A stretch of 64,000 nt of DNA, taken from Mikania micrantha (taxonomy: Eukaryota > Streptophyta > Magnoliopsida > Asterales > Asteraceae). The stretch spans positions 4,774,001 through 4,838,000 of the forward strand of contig CM018686.1 of assembly GCA_009363875.1 (NCBI GenBank). Reading direction: 5' to 3'. The notes beneath the pieces were generated by a model. It saw nothing but the letters and a program-made list of their open reading frames with translations. It searched no databases and had not been told where the DNA came from. The translations under genes and the position numbers were made by a program. Shown here piece by piece: positions 23,051 through 35,100 of the stretch (its first letter is position 1; each line of letters starts with the position of its first letter).

Positions 23051-24653
23051 CTGGGCCAAGTAGTCCCCTAAGTCCATCGGTCTAATAGGGTTGTTTGGGA
23101 ATGGCCGAACCAGGGAGCCGGTCGAATAGCATGATGGCCACCATGAGGTTATGACCGAATGTGTGGAGTATGACTCACGGCCGAATGAATGGAGCATGCG
23201 AATGATAGTTAGGACTCAGGCGAATGGCTAACCAGCGACTGGGAAAGGGTTGGCCGAAAGAAAAGTGGCGAATGAGAGTTGGTTCCAGCGAATGAGAGCC
23301 GACCGAAGCAGCTGGCTAAATGGCGAATGAGGTAGCAGCGAATGAAGTTGTGCATGAGGCCATTCGGCCACTCATGCGGCGGTTGTATCAGTCGGCGTAG
23401 CTCCTTCGGCCAAGAGCCATTCGCCGGTCTGTTGGAGCCTCATTCGACTGATCTAGGGTTTGGGGGTTAGCTATGGTGTTCTAACCGAGTTTCTAGCCAA
23501 GATCTATGATGGTTCAGTTGTTGGTGAAGGTTAGGACTGAGTTTCGAGGCTTAAGGGTCAAAGAAATTAGGTGTAGAACCGGTTAGAGTTAGGAGGTCGC
23601 ATCAAGGGTGAGAAAACCCTAATTTTCGTGATCTTTCATCACAGATTACCTCGTTTCCGGTGGTGTAAAGCTTAGATCCGTTGTACTTTCTTGTAGAGGA
23701 TGTCGAGGGCTACGCGTGGGCGAAAGAATCACTGAAATTGGTTGAGAAATGAAGAAGTTATGGGGTTTTGAAGGTTGAAGATGGTGATGAATAGTGGTAG
23801 CCGGAAATTTGAGCTAGAGAGAGAATGGGGAAGAGAAAAATGAAGGAAAACCCTCATTCTAGGGTTTTTATACTCCGGGTGGTATCCGGGTTCGTTTTGG
23901 TTGCTCGGTTCGTAAATTCGTCGCGTAACCGGATTTTACGCGAAATTTAAATAGTTTTAAATAAAAGGATTTAATTTAATTATTTTGATGAGTTTCAAAA
24001 TTGTAAAATGTTATTTATTTGATTTTATTAAATTATTTTCGTTCGTGACGTGTTTTCGTTTTCGTTTCGTCAGATCGCGTAACCTTCGCGCGTAATTCGT
24101 TCGAATCGTCACCCGAACGAATACGACGATGGTTTTGCTTTCTGACTTTTGTTTTCTACTTTTCAGTCATTATTTCAGAATTCTAAACTCACAGATATGT
24201 TTGTGTGAGTCGTCACTCACGCAAACACACTGTCAGTTCGTCATTCTGAAATAACACTGCATTATGTTTTAATTGTGCTTCCTCACTGTCGGACTCAACT
24301 ATACATCATGATTTCACATTGTTTTCGTACTGACTTGTCGGTCATCTGATTCCTGTCATCTGTGGACATCAGATCGCAACCGATATGTTTCTGAATATTG
24401 TTTGAATACCGTTGTTTCTCATGATTTGTTGTGTTAACTGTAATTAAGTTTTCACTTAATAAACACAACTAATGTTTCAAATGTACGTTGTACTTAATGT
24501 ATTTAAGTTTATACGAAAATACGTACAACGGTTTCTTGTATTTAGGATTCTGTTAATACAAGTACTGTTTAGACTTACGTATGCACACATAGAATAAGGT
24601 GAAAGTACACATACCGTACGGACTTGCCGGACGATCTGGCACTTGCTGTTACA

Positions 24654-27600
24654 CCCCAAGGGCTTTTCAATAGTTATAGTCACAAGTACTATATCATCCT
24701 AGTAGTGTTGCTTATATATAGGGCATATGTAAGGGAGCTAAGCCCTAGCCAACATCCCACCACAACACCACTAGAACTCCACACTACTTGCAATACAACT
24801 ATTGATTTCCATTCCCAATTCACATGTTTATCTCTTCTTTGATCACCTGTGTTCTCATGTATAGAATAATATAATGATAGCGTTGTAGTTATTAAACCGA
24901 AGTATTGATAACCAATATATGTGTTAAGGATATTAGATTATCAATATGTTCCTTGTATTATTCTATATTGTGGGGTTAAATGTTGTTTCACTTTTAAATA
25001 TTGAAAGTGTTAGTTAACTGTCTGTAATGTAATCTCAATGCAATGTATAGAGCCCAAAAGGAGTCCATTGTGATCCTCACGTAATCAGATTACAATGCAC
25101 CCGATTCACCTCTATCCCGCCGTGTGAACTCAATGCCTTCATCAAAACTGTTACTAGTAATATGACATGAGAGAAAATAAATTCCTCAGTCTACTAGTCC
25201 ACAGGTAACGATGGATGATGTACATCTGTGTTATCTCTAATCTCAATGTGATTAACAAAGTTAAATAAGAACTTGTCTTATTACGTTATGTTAATCATGA
25301 TACGAATGATATTGTCATCATGAAGTTACGTTATCATGGCATCATTCGCTTGAACCCATATGTTCACCATAACATCCTCAAGCCGTATTAAGAACAAGTC
25401 TTATTACCCTTAAGCAACGTATGGTGGTGAAGTATCAATGCGATCATACTATCACATAGTATGTTTTTAAGGTGTAGATTAAGTGTTATAAGAAATTGAC
25501 TTATCACACTTGATCAATTATGATGTGGAATGATATTAAAAAGATATTTTCTCTTCTAATCATTCATGTGTTGTGAAGTGTCACCATGTTTCACTGTAGT
25601 AGTTCTCATTGTTTGTTTGTGTATGGATTGTCTCAGTGTTTGCTCATGTAGGAATAACTAAGTGTTATAAGATGTAATCTTACAACTATGTGATTCAAAT
25701 GTATTGATGATTATGAAATTACTTTATCATAATCATCTGAGTTTCCCTGTTATCTCATGATCATACAAGCATGCATACAATGATAAGCGATAATAAACAG
25801 TTTAATATTATCTAAACCAAAGTATAAATAACATGTTAAGCAAAACTTTTAAATAAATAAAAGTAAACATGTTTCTCAGCCCCGAGAGTTTAAAATCAGT
25901 AAAGATTAAAGAAAAAGGGGCATATGAACTCACCTTGTAGTTGTAGGGTTGACTTAGCTTAAAAGAAAGAAGACACGCGCTTTTTGTTGTTCTTGGTGTT
26001 GATTTCACGATCCTGTATGGTTTACACGTTGTTGTAACTTATAAGTATATGTTCTAATTGATTTGAGCGTGTGCAAGTGTTAACCTTAACTTGGTTATCA
26101 CCCCTTTTTGTCTCGGTCATTATTCGGCCCAATTCAATTCGAATGACTTGATTGACACTCAATTGATTTAATATAAGTGTAGAGTATGATTGTAAGTCAT
26201 GACTAAAGTTTTATTCTTTATGACTCCTTTGGTCTTTAACTTAGTTTTGTAAGGATTAAATGATCCCATATGTCATAAATCATTTTAACATACTAACCAT
26301 CGATTCAATGATAGAACACGATCACCAATTCCATTTCCCATAATTGACATTCTTTAATAATTTAATTCACCAATTATGTCACGTTTAATCTCATTGGGCC
26401 GAATATGTGTGTCATTGGGCCAATTAGTGTCGCGGCCTATTGGGCCAAAATAGAATAGGATTAGGCCGAACTATTGAACTATGGGCCTCGTGTATATGTA
26501 GGCCGGTTAAGGGTTCTTATTGGGACGGTCCATTGATGTTGGGCTAAACCAATAGTGTTGGGACCATCTCGTTGATGTGGGCCGAATGAGGGTTGGGTCC
26601 TTGGGCCGGGTTATTGTTGTTGAGCCAAACAAGAAAGTAGGCCGATGGTCATGGCCTTGGGCCAAACAGTGGGCCAATTAAATTGTACTTGGGCCAAAAG
26701 AGTGCGCCATAAACCTAAGTGTGGTCGTCTATTGAGTTTAAACTGATTGGGTCAACTAGTAGGCTACTGGGACGGTAATAAGGATCAATTAATATGCTAG
26801 GTTTTGTGTTGTAATAGCCAGAAACTAGCAGACGACCATCGATAACCAAAACAGCTGCATGAACGTGGTCCAACCACCCAAAGCAGCAAACCCTTTGGGT
26901 TCCCATGTCACTAGGTTCGTGAACATCACCCTGGTTCGGGAGGCCTTGGTTCGTAGACTAAGGTTCGCCGTCTAGGATGTGAGGTTCGGTACTCCCTCGT
27001 AGGTTCGTCGGAGAGTTCGTGGGTCGGAGGTGTGCATGGCGGTTCACAGGTTCGCCTCAAGGTGTGTGGGTTCGTGAGTCACTAAAGAGCTCGGCCATGT
27101 CATGGGTTCGGCACTGTGAAGGTAGGTTCGTGAAGCAGAGGGGTTCGGCCAATTGTAGATGGGTTCGACTGATGGCAAGGTTCGTCTAAGGTTTTGCTGA
27201 TCATGTGGGTTCGTCTAACTGATGATGGTTCGGCTTAACAAGAAGGTTCGTGACCCACTGGTTCGGCCAACTTGACACAGGGATCCACCGAACCTGTCGC
27301 ACCTTCCCATCATCATCCACCTCGATCTAGCCATTCTTTGAAGTCGTTTGCATGAGGGGGCTTCACTTCAGGTCAGTTTCAAGGGTCTTGTGGTCGTGAA
27401 AGTGGGTTTTAGAACCGGCTAGAGGGGTATTACAAAATCAAGATGAAAACCCTACTTTTCCGATTATTCAAGCTCAAATACCTCGAGATACAGTGGACAA
27501 ATCTTCAGATCTGTTGTACTTTTAGGTAGAGGACACCAAGAGCTACGCGTGGGTTCAAGAATCACCCAAATCGGTCAAGAAACGAAGGAGTTATAAAGGA

Positions 27601-28487
27601 TTGAAGGTGGTTAATGGTGGGGAGAAGTGGTGGCCGGATTTTCTAGTGTAGAGAGAGAATGAAGATGATGAAAATGAATTAAATGCCTCATTTAAGACTT
27701 CAAATACCCCACGGGTATTCGGGTTCGTTTCGGTTGCTCGGTTTGCGATTTTGTCGCGTAGCCGGAAAATTACGCGTATTTGATTGTAATAAATAAAAGA
27801 GAATTATTTTAGTTAATTGATGAGTTTCAAAATTGTAAAACATTATTTATTTTATTTTATTAAATTATTTTCATTCGTGTCGTGTTTCGTTTTCGTTTCG
27901 TCGAATCGTGTCACCATCGCGCGTATTCGTTCGAATCGTCATTCGAACGAACATGATGATGGTTTTGCTTTCCGACTTTTGTTTTCTACTTTCCAGTCAT
28001 CATTTCAGGACGTTAAACTCGCAGATATGTTTGTGTGAATCGTCACCCATGCAAACACACTGTCAGTTCATTATTCTGAAACGACACTGCAAATTTCTGT
28101 TTGAATTGTGTTTCCTCACTGTCAGACTCAACTAAACATCTTGTTTTCACATTGTTTTCACATTGAATTGTTGGCCATCTGAATCCTGTCATCTATGGAT
28201 ATCAGATCGCAACCGATTTGTTTCTGTTATTCACTTGAACACTGTTGTTTCTCCTGATCTGTTGTGTTAACTGTACTTAAGTTTTCACTTAAATACACAC
28301 AACTAATGTTTCAAATGTACGTTGTACTTACTGTATCTAAGTTTACACAAAAATACGTACAACGATTTCTTGTATTTAGGATTCTGATAATACAAGCAAT
28401 GTATATACACATAGAATTACACATAGTTACTGTTTATAGTACACTTACCGTACGGACTTGCCGGCCGGTCAGGTACCAGTTGTCACA
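24654..28487 (-). mobile_element. Older related gypsy LTR (family B), missing its sense 3' end
   Basis: Clearly related to the 4.67 kb LTR, in the same order but diverged: a CTTATATATAGGG stretch near 24712, GTAATCAGATTACAATGCA near 25082, TTTCTCAGCCCCGAGAG near 25873, a GGGCC block at 26395-26700, a GGTTCG array at 26920-27300, an AGAGAGAATGAAGATG leader region near 27650, and GTACGGACTTGCCGG before the end. The sense 5' end TGTGACAACTGG is at about 28487. About 490 bases at its sense 3' end are absent where the younger LTR joins. No coding sequence. Confidence 0.85.
26920..27300. repeat. GGTTCG (CGAACC) motif array in LTR B
   Basis: About 20 irregularly spaced GGTTCG or AGTTCG words (GGTTCGTGAG, GGTTCGGCAC, GGTTCGACTG, GGTTCGTCTAAGG) in 380 bp, with unrelated sequence between. 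It sits where LTR A has the CGAATG block. Confidence 0.8.
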
Positions 28488-31273
28488 GTAGGGTTAACTA
28501 TAATTAACTTCTAATAATAGGAGTGACAATTAACTCATTGATATTGTTCATAATCTTGAATTTATAGAGCCTAAATGGGATCCATTGTGGTCCTCACATA
28601 ATCAGACCACAATGCATCCAATTTACCTCTATCCCATTTGTAGTCTCAATAGAATCACTGCCTTCAACGAAACTATTACCAATAATATGACAAGAAATAA
28701 AATCAATTCCTCAGTCTACCAGTTAATAGATACGAAGGGTTTGATTACAATCAGTGTATGTATCACCATGTGTTGTTTACCAAACCTAACTGATGCAGCC
28801 GTGTTATCGGTAATACGATACCGGCCAATGGTAATGTAATGAATAACGTACCGACCTCACTCGCCAGCAGTTTGTCAAACCTATGGTACCACGAAGCTAT
28901 CGTCAGTTTAGTCGCACTAACTGAATGGTAAACGATTTAATAAGAGATTTACGACTTGACTTGTACACATGAACACATGATTGTTGTGATATAATACAAA
29001 CAATCTTAATAGTAATTAGTTGTTGTTATATGTTCTCCCATTGTCATTGTCTCTGTGTCATCTATTCTCAATGTTATATGTTCTCAAAGTCTTTTACAAA
29101 GTGTTATAGGAACTTGTCTTATTACACTATGTTAGTATATGTGGTAAATGATATCATCATCATGAAATTATGTTATCATGATTATCATTCGTGTTATCAC
29201 TTGTAATTTTCTCATTTTATCACATTGTTATCTCATTGTAAATAACAAAGTTTTATAAGATCAAATCTTATTTCACTTATGTTATTTAAATGTTTGGATG
29301 GATTCATGAAGTTATGTTACCATGAAATATCCTTGATTTGTCATTGTTGTTAATGCACACACAAGCATACACATTGATCTTGATAAAGTGTGATAATAAA
29401 GATGAAATCTTTACTATCTAAATCACATGATATTGTACTAAAACTTTTAAGTAGAAGTGTTAGCATGTTTCTCATCCCCGCATTTAAAATCGAAAGATTA
29501 GAAAAGGAGCATATGAACTCACCTTGTAGTTGATGTGGTTAACTAAGTATTCAAAAAATGCACGCACTCTTTGTTGAACCTGTGTTGAATTCAATGTTGT
29601 TCATAACTTATAAGTGCGAGTTATTAATTCGTAGGTTAACCTTAAAGTTGGTTAGCTTTTATATGTCTTTGTTATTTAATTATTCCTTGAACTTATTGGA
29701 TAGTATGACATACTAATACTTAACCAATTTATATTAATATTAGTACGTAATACATTCTTTGTTTATATGTTTGAAGTTGTTATTTACCTTAGCTATTTGT
29801 AAAAGTGTTAAACTCATAATCCACCAACTTTGTAGTAAGTCCACCAACTTTGTCGTAAACTTCGCTAACTTATTTTTATATAAGTAAAGCCTATGGTTAC
29901 TTTGATCAAAATACGACTTACTTATAAACCATTGACATGTTTTAAAACCATGTATATGATTTAAACATTTGTTTTAAGGTTTATCTATGTTTTTAAACCA
30001 AATTTAAGTTGTATCGATGAAAGTAGCATAATCCGTTGCACCCAAACCCGCTTGGTTCTCGATTAACACTTGTTTGAGTTGTTCTCGGTTTAGACAACCA
30101 AGTGTGGTGGTGTTCTCAACTTCATGTGTGAGTTCTCGATTGTACATGGGTTCTCGAATAGTTATGTAACCCATCAGATAGGTTCTCGAATTTCCAAGAG
30201 AAGAGGTTGTTGACTTTATGATTTCACCACAACATGTTCTCAACTTTTATGTCTAAATTAGATGTGTTCTCGACTTGGGGGGATATGGTTCTCGGTCTTT
30301 AAGGGTTATAACATAAGGGTTCTCGGCCAAGGTGTCCAAAAAGGGAATGGTTCTTGACAACATGGAAGTGTTCTATACGACTAGAGGTTCGTCTTGGTTG
30401 TTAGATCTTCAAGTTTGGTGGAGTTTTGATGAAGATTGGAAGAGATTTGGATGAGGGTTTTTAGAGAGAGAGTGAAGAAATGTGAATGAGGAGAGGTGTG
30501 GGTAGGTAAAGTCTTAAGTGTAAGAATAAATATTTTTAGAGTTTTTGTACTCACTCTTGTTTCGGATGCTCGGTTTTTACGTTTCTGTCACGTTTCATAT
30601 CGTAACGCGAAATTTACGAGCTTTATAAAAAATTTTCTTTTAACCTTTTTAAGGTGATTATTCCTAGTAATTTTTTATATTTCTTTTCTTTATTTTATTG
30701 TTTTGAAACGTTTATTTTATTTGTTACGTCAGATCGTTTCGCCTTCGCGCGTATTCACTCGAATCGTCACCTGCAAGAACACGACGATGGTTTCACTTTC
30801 TGATTTTTTTTTCTACGTTTCAGTTATCATTCAGAACGTTAAACCCACATATATGTTTGTGTGAATCGTCACCCACGCAAAGACACTGTCAGTTTATTAT
30901 TCGTGAATGATACTGAAGTATTGTTTTGAATTGTATTTCTCACTGACGAACACGACTAAACTTAACTATTTTCACATTGTTATAAATGATTTGCCACTGT
31001 TTTCTTATTGAATTGTAGGCCATCTCATTCATGTTATTTGTGGATATCAGATCGCAAGCGATATGTTTTTGCCATTTATTCTCACAATTGTTATTTCACA
31101 TGTGGTGTTGTATAATTTATATTTCAATTTTCATTGAAATAAATACAACTGCTAATTGTTTTGGTAGCCTTGTTGTCACACAACTGTTTAACAAATAGTA
31201 TTTACATATAGTAAATAGTAAAAATACACGTACCATACGGACTTGCCGGACGATCTGGTACTAGTTGTCACAA
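28488..31273 (-). mobile_element. Older related gypsy LTR (family C), missing its sense 3' end
   Basis: Begins in sequence matching an inner part of LTRs A and B (TTAACT..., GGATCCATTGTGGTCCTCAC) and follows their order: TTTCTCATCCCCGCATT near 29470, GGAGCATATGAACTCACC near 29506, a GTTCTCG array at 30055-30330, a leader-like AGAGAGAGTGAAG near 30462, and CATACGGACTTGCCGGACG before the sense 5' end TGTGACAACTAG at about 31273. About 0.8 kb of its sense 3' end is missing at the junction with LTR B. It lacks the GGGCC block. Confidence 0.8.
30055..30330. repeat. GGTTCTCG (CGAGAACC) motif array in LTR C
   Basis: About a dozen GTTCTCG words (GGTTCTCGATT, TTCTCGGTTT, GGTTCTCGAAT, GTTCTCGACTTGG) irregularly spaced over 280 bp, at the same LTR position as the CGAACC array of family B. 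Confidence 0.75.
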
Positions 31274-31489
31274 ACATTTTTGCAGGTAGATAGTTACGGC
31301 GGTTGAGATTGCACTTCTGACACTTGTAATTAAATAAATTACTTTGTAAACTATAAATATTGGTTTGTAATAACGATACCCTTGCAATGTAATATCTTTA
31401 AGTTATTCTGTGTGTTTGTGATACCGGATCAAGTAAGTTAGAGTGACCAGTGACATTGTAAACAGGTGACGAGAGGTGGGGGTGTGACA
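31274..31489 (+). mobile_element. Tail of a + strand gypsy-type LTR
   Basis: Ends with GGTGGGGGTGTGACA, the usual LTR 3' end in this group, preceded by AACAGGTGACGAGAGG, like the region before the end of the + strand LTRs (TCAGGTGACGAACAGG near 53522). About 215 bases remain; the upstream part is absent. Confidence 0.5.
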
Positions 31490-31651
31490 AACCTACTCTA
31501 CCAAGATCTGGTGAGCAGTACGGGTCTTAGGCAACGTATCACGGGTCTCCAGAAGAGATCCCCGTGATTGCATCAGCTCCAGTCGAGTGCCTTGCAGGTC
31601 TAGTGTGACCTTCTAAAGCTAGGTTCGAAGCTTAGCCTCTCTAGAGGATTT
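31490..31651. other. Short unassigned stretch between LTR fragments
   Basis: More GC-rich than the surroundings (CACGGGTCTCCAGAAGAGAT, GTGCCTTGCAGGTCTAGTG). No frame or RNA feature recognised; probably a retrotransposon internal remnant. Confidence 0.4.
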
Positions 31652-32940
31652 TGTCACAACCCCTGCGCCGCTTGCGGAATCCACGGCGTGGTGATGATCA
31701 ATGGATGAATCATGCACAATTATTGAAGGAAGAACAACCATAATACATTACTAAGTTTCATAATGTTAAACATTGTTTAGTTACAAACTTTCTAACTATC
31801 TACATACCCAAAAATATTGTTTACAAAATAAGAACAGACAAGATAATTAAATACTCAGGATTTGGTAAGTTTCTATTCCATCCTAGCTTGTTTCTTAATC
31901 TTGTTCTATCTTAACTATGGTCGCCTTAGTTGTCCTTGAAACATCATAACCCCGATTACCTGAAACACGTAAAAAGTAAATGTCAACTACAAGTAGTTGG
32001 TGGACGATAGGTTTTATAACTGAAATTGATAATCATAGAGTTTAAACAATATTAATAAAACATTGTATAAATATATCATGGATAATTGTAACACAAACTA
32101 TCATCAAGTAAGAATAACGAGTGCAAACAGTGAAATACTATTTATTAACCAAAAACCAACGTATGACCAGGTCCCAAATTACATTTGGAGTTAGATCAGT
32201 AGTCAACACAACGCATTCAGCACGAGTTGCACTATTGAATTTATACAAAGACAATTCCGTGTTGACAGAACCCGACCAATATGACCTATGTTGGTAAACT
32301 TAATTAGCAGCAAATCCATATTACCGTAAAGCATCCAATCTGGATTTAGTTTTTAAAACAAATTTAAAATGCTAACCACAGCCTTGGCGTAACCAAACGT
32401 GTCCTTCTTTCCCTTTTTGTGATCACCGAGTACTAGCATTATAAGATTAAGAATAAGAATGAATGAAAGAATGAATGTGTCTTGATGTGTATAAGTTTGT
32501 TCACAATGATGAACACCATGACTATAGTTTATGAGTTTTAAACTATCAAAATGTTTAACTGTTTCAAAATGTTTGAATAATGATTTCTTGATTAAGTAAC
32601 ATGGTTGAATAAATATCTTGAATACTTGGCAACGGATGAATACTTGATTGAATACCTTGATTTAAAACCTTGTTTGTGTACATAGATATAATTAAAATGT
32701 TATTATGAAATCCCAAAGTTTACAAGTTAGTAGTTTATAAACACTTTAAAATGAAAAAGTTTTACAAAAGTTGTATAAGTGTTTACTTGATAAGTTTGCA
32801 TAATGGAAAACATTTGATCACGTGTTTCACCCCAAAACAGTTGAAAAATAGTAAAATGGTGTCTATGTTCTCACCTGACAGCAGTAGACTATGTCCTGCA
32901 GAAGTAGCAACTCAACAAGATTCCTAAATGATTCCTATAA
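31652..32940 (-). mobile_element. Truncated LTR of another gypsy family (D)
   Basis: Starts on the + strand with TGTCACAACCCCTGCGCCGC, the reverse of an LTR 3' end. Later segments parallel the other LTRs loosely: ACACGTAAAAAGTAAATGTC and GTTGGTGGA resemble the AACATGTAAATTAAAC and GTTGGTGAG region, and TTCTCACCTGACAGCAG resembles their ACTCACCTTGTAG. I cannot place the far end, which fades into AT-rich DNA. Confidence 0.55.
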
Positions 32941-33559
32941 CATTGTAATCATACATATATTATAAGTTTCATTTATATATATGGACTTTGTCTTTCTTTC
33001 TTATCTTAAATTGACTTGGTTGTTAGATTTCCTTTTATTAGCATGTTGTATGTTCACACTTGTTAAATTAGCTTGAAAATCATGTTTGAGTTAATAGGAT
33101 ATGACTTAACTTATTAAGAGACATGTATCATATGGTCCGATGAAGATTTATTCTTTCTATCATTAGTGATTTAATATTCGAAGGGTCATAATTATCATCT
33201 TTCCTCCAACTTAAGTTCAACTCTAAAAATTTGTGATTTGATCTTGTAGGGTTGTGAAAACTACATTGTAATTAGATTTAACTCATAAAAGGATGTTTAT
33301 ACGCTTGTAAGGATACGATACACTCAACCATGCATGAGACTTGTCATGCATGGCTTATTATCATTTATACTCATTTTTGTGAACTTAGTCCTTATGACGA
33401 GTTTTAAAACAAGTAAATTAAGTATTGCACCATCATTGTAATTTAGTTAGAGTAGTGGTTAAACTAGGTTAAACTTAAGTTGGGAAGTTGCTTTACACAT
33501 ACTTCTCCATTATGGAATGGAGAGTGGTAATATTTAGGATTCATTAAAAAAATCATGAA
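32941..33559. other. AT-rich DNA, no gene seen
   Basis: No frame or repeat boundary that I can support. A short palindrome-like CATGCATGAGACTTGTCATGCATGG lies near 33330 (shown here only as its outer CATGCATG words). It may be the decayed end of LTR D. Confidence 0.45.
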
Positions 33560-33950
33560 TACATTCCTGGGAGAAAGTCTTCCATATTGGGCACTAATCT
33601 TTTTTTAACGTCTAATTAGATCGAGTAATCATTCAAATTAAGAACGGAAGCTTGTTGCTTTTTCTTTCCCTATAATCAAAATGAAATTAATTGAAGCCAT
33701 GGGGCCCTATCCATTTATTAATTCGACCCAACTTTAAATTGGCTTCGATTTGCTCCCTTTAAATAAAATATTTAAATGAAGGCTTTATATCGAGTCGGAA
33801 AGAATAAAATCTTCTCGGAACTCTTAATTAATATGACATGATATTTCATTCGTTCATTTGTTTCAGGATCAGTCGTGATCTTCCAAACTTTACCGATGAT
33901 ATGGACGAATCCCTCGCTTCATCAAAATGTGTAAAAGATCCTAGCCGCAC

Positions 33951-33987
33951 TTAAAAGCCAAGTATTCTACCGTTGAGTTAGCGACCC
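33951..33987 (-). pseudogene. trnK-UUU: Plastid trnK-UUU 5' exon (NUPT copy)
   Basis: The 37-nt minus-strand sequence begins GGGTCGCTAACTCAACGG and ends GGCTTTTAA, the length and form of the plastid tRNA-Lys 5' half, followed by the group II intron start GTGCGGC and then GATCTTTTACACATTTTGAT. Plastid copies normally begin GGGTTGCTAAC, so at least one stem base is changed. The 3' exon is not in the insertion; no functional tRNA. Confidence 0.9.
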
Positions 33988-34805
33988 AAATAGAAAAGGG
34001 TATGTAGATATAATCAGAATAAAACAAAATGATTAAATCAAAGCATTTATCTACGAAATAAAAAAAAAGATAGTAAATTTTTTTCTAATCTATTTGGAAC
34101 ACAAAAATGACTAAATTAGATGAAAAAATAAAAAAATTCTCGATTAAAAAAAGAAAGAAATGTAAAAAATGCTCGACCATATGCTATTTCTATGTTATCC
34201 ACATTTTCAATCAAAAATCCGAGTAGCAAAGCTAATCCAATGAACCCATAATTTGAATCAATAGATAAAAAAATAAAACCTATGCGACAGAAATCAATAG
34301 AGCTGCTTATCACAATGAATTATATTTGTTCAATACAATATCGTCAATATAAAGGTTAATAAAAGAGTACGATGTAAACAATACAAGAACTAAAATTGAA
34401 ATAATAGTAAAAAAACTTGTGTTGGATTGGCACTGCAAATGCATATATACTAAAATTTTAGTTTAGATGAAGAAGAAATAAAGAAAAAGTAGAAAAATGA
34501 TTTATGCAATCAATAGTGTATTGAATACATAAATAATTAGTCAAATAAAGAACTTCGATTCCTTGTTTCTTGCTTGGTATTAGAGTTTGAATGAAAACCA
34601 CCCGATTACAGGTAATGCCAGAATTTTCTATTTTGTAAGTATCCATCAAAAAAAGGTTTCTTTATAAAAAGATTCTATAAAAGCAATGATAAATGGATAC
34701 GAATAAAGCCAGAAAAGAAGGAAATAAAAAAAAAACATAGTATAGAAAAGATATCCAAAACGATATAGAAATCACTATCCTATCCTTGGTTTTTATTTCC
34801 ATAAT

Positions 34806-35027
34806 TTAATTGAATTTCGTTTGATTAGGGCAAAGTGCCTTAAAAACCTCTGCCTTTTTTAAAATATCCTGAACATGAACTCTAGGTTGAGTGCCTTTTT
34901 CAAGGAAATAGAGAATTGCGGGAATGTTTAAATAAGTTTTATTCTTGATAGGATCATAAAAACCCACTTTCCGAAGATCTCTTCCTTCTCTTTGAGATCG
35001 AACATCAATTGCAACGATTCGATGGAC
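34806..35027 (-). pseudogene. rps16: Plastid rps16 exon 2 (NUPT copy)
   Basis: Minus-strand frame encodes RIVAIDVRSQREGRDLRKVG, then FYDPIKNKTYLNIPAILYFL, then HVQDILKKAEVFKAL and ends with a TAA at 34806-34808. This is ribosomal protein S16 of the plastid small subunit. The frame of exon 2 is intact, though replacements such as ILYFLEKG are present. Exon 1 (about 40 nt) is absent, so it cannot be expressed as S16. The exon boundary at about 35027 is approximate. Confidence 0.92.
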
Positions 35028-35066
35028 GATTCATCGGGATAGACGTAGATGAAAAAGAACCCCCTA

Positions 35067-35100
35067 GAACCGTATAAGAAGTTTTCTCGTCGTACGGCTC
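35067..35100 (-). ncRNA. Group II intron domain V of rps16 (NUPT copy)
   Basis: The 34-nt minus-strand stretch starts GAGCCGTACGACGAGAAAAC and ends TATACGGTTC. This is the domain V hairpin of a plastid group II intron, about 40 nt before exon 2, as expected for the rps16 intron. The fold appears preserved (GAGCCGTA pairing with TACGGTTC). It is a relic in nuclear DNA. Confidence 0.8.

Larger units (their letters stand above)
19981..24653 (-). mobile_element. Complete gypsy LTR (copy 3 of 3)
   Basis: 4,673 bp with ends GTGTGACA (19981) and TGTAACA (24653) on the minus strand. Nearly identical to 10494-15163, with the same internal tandem array (about 20945-21500), GGGCC array (about 22245-23050) and CGAATG block (about 23100-23450). 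It is the 5' LTR of internal region 2. It abuts an older related LTR directly at 24654. A target duplication cannot be tested because the far end of the composite lies in the gap. Confidence 0.95.

Noticed and set aside
30004..30243. Minus-strand 79-residue frame
   Set aside because: It lies within the GTTCTCG array of LTR C and is repeat-derived.
33951..33987. Functional tRNA gene
   Set aside because: Only the 5' exon of plastid trnK is present, split by a group II intron, in a nuclear insertion.
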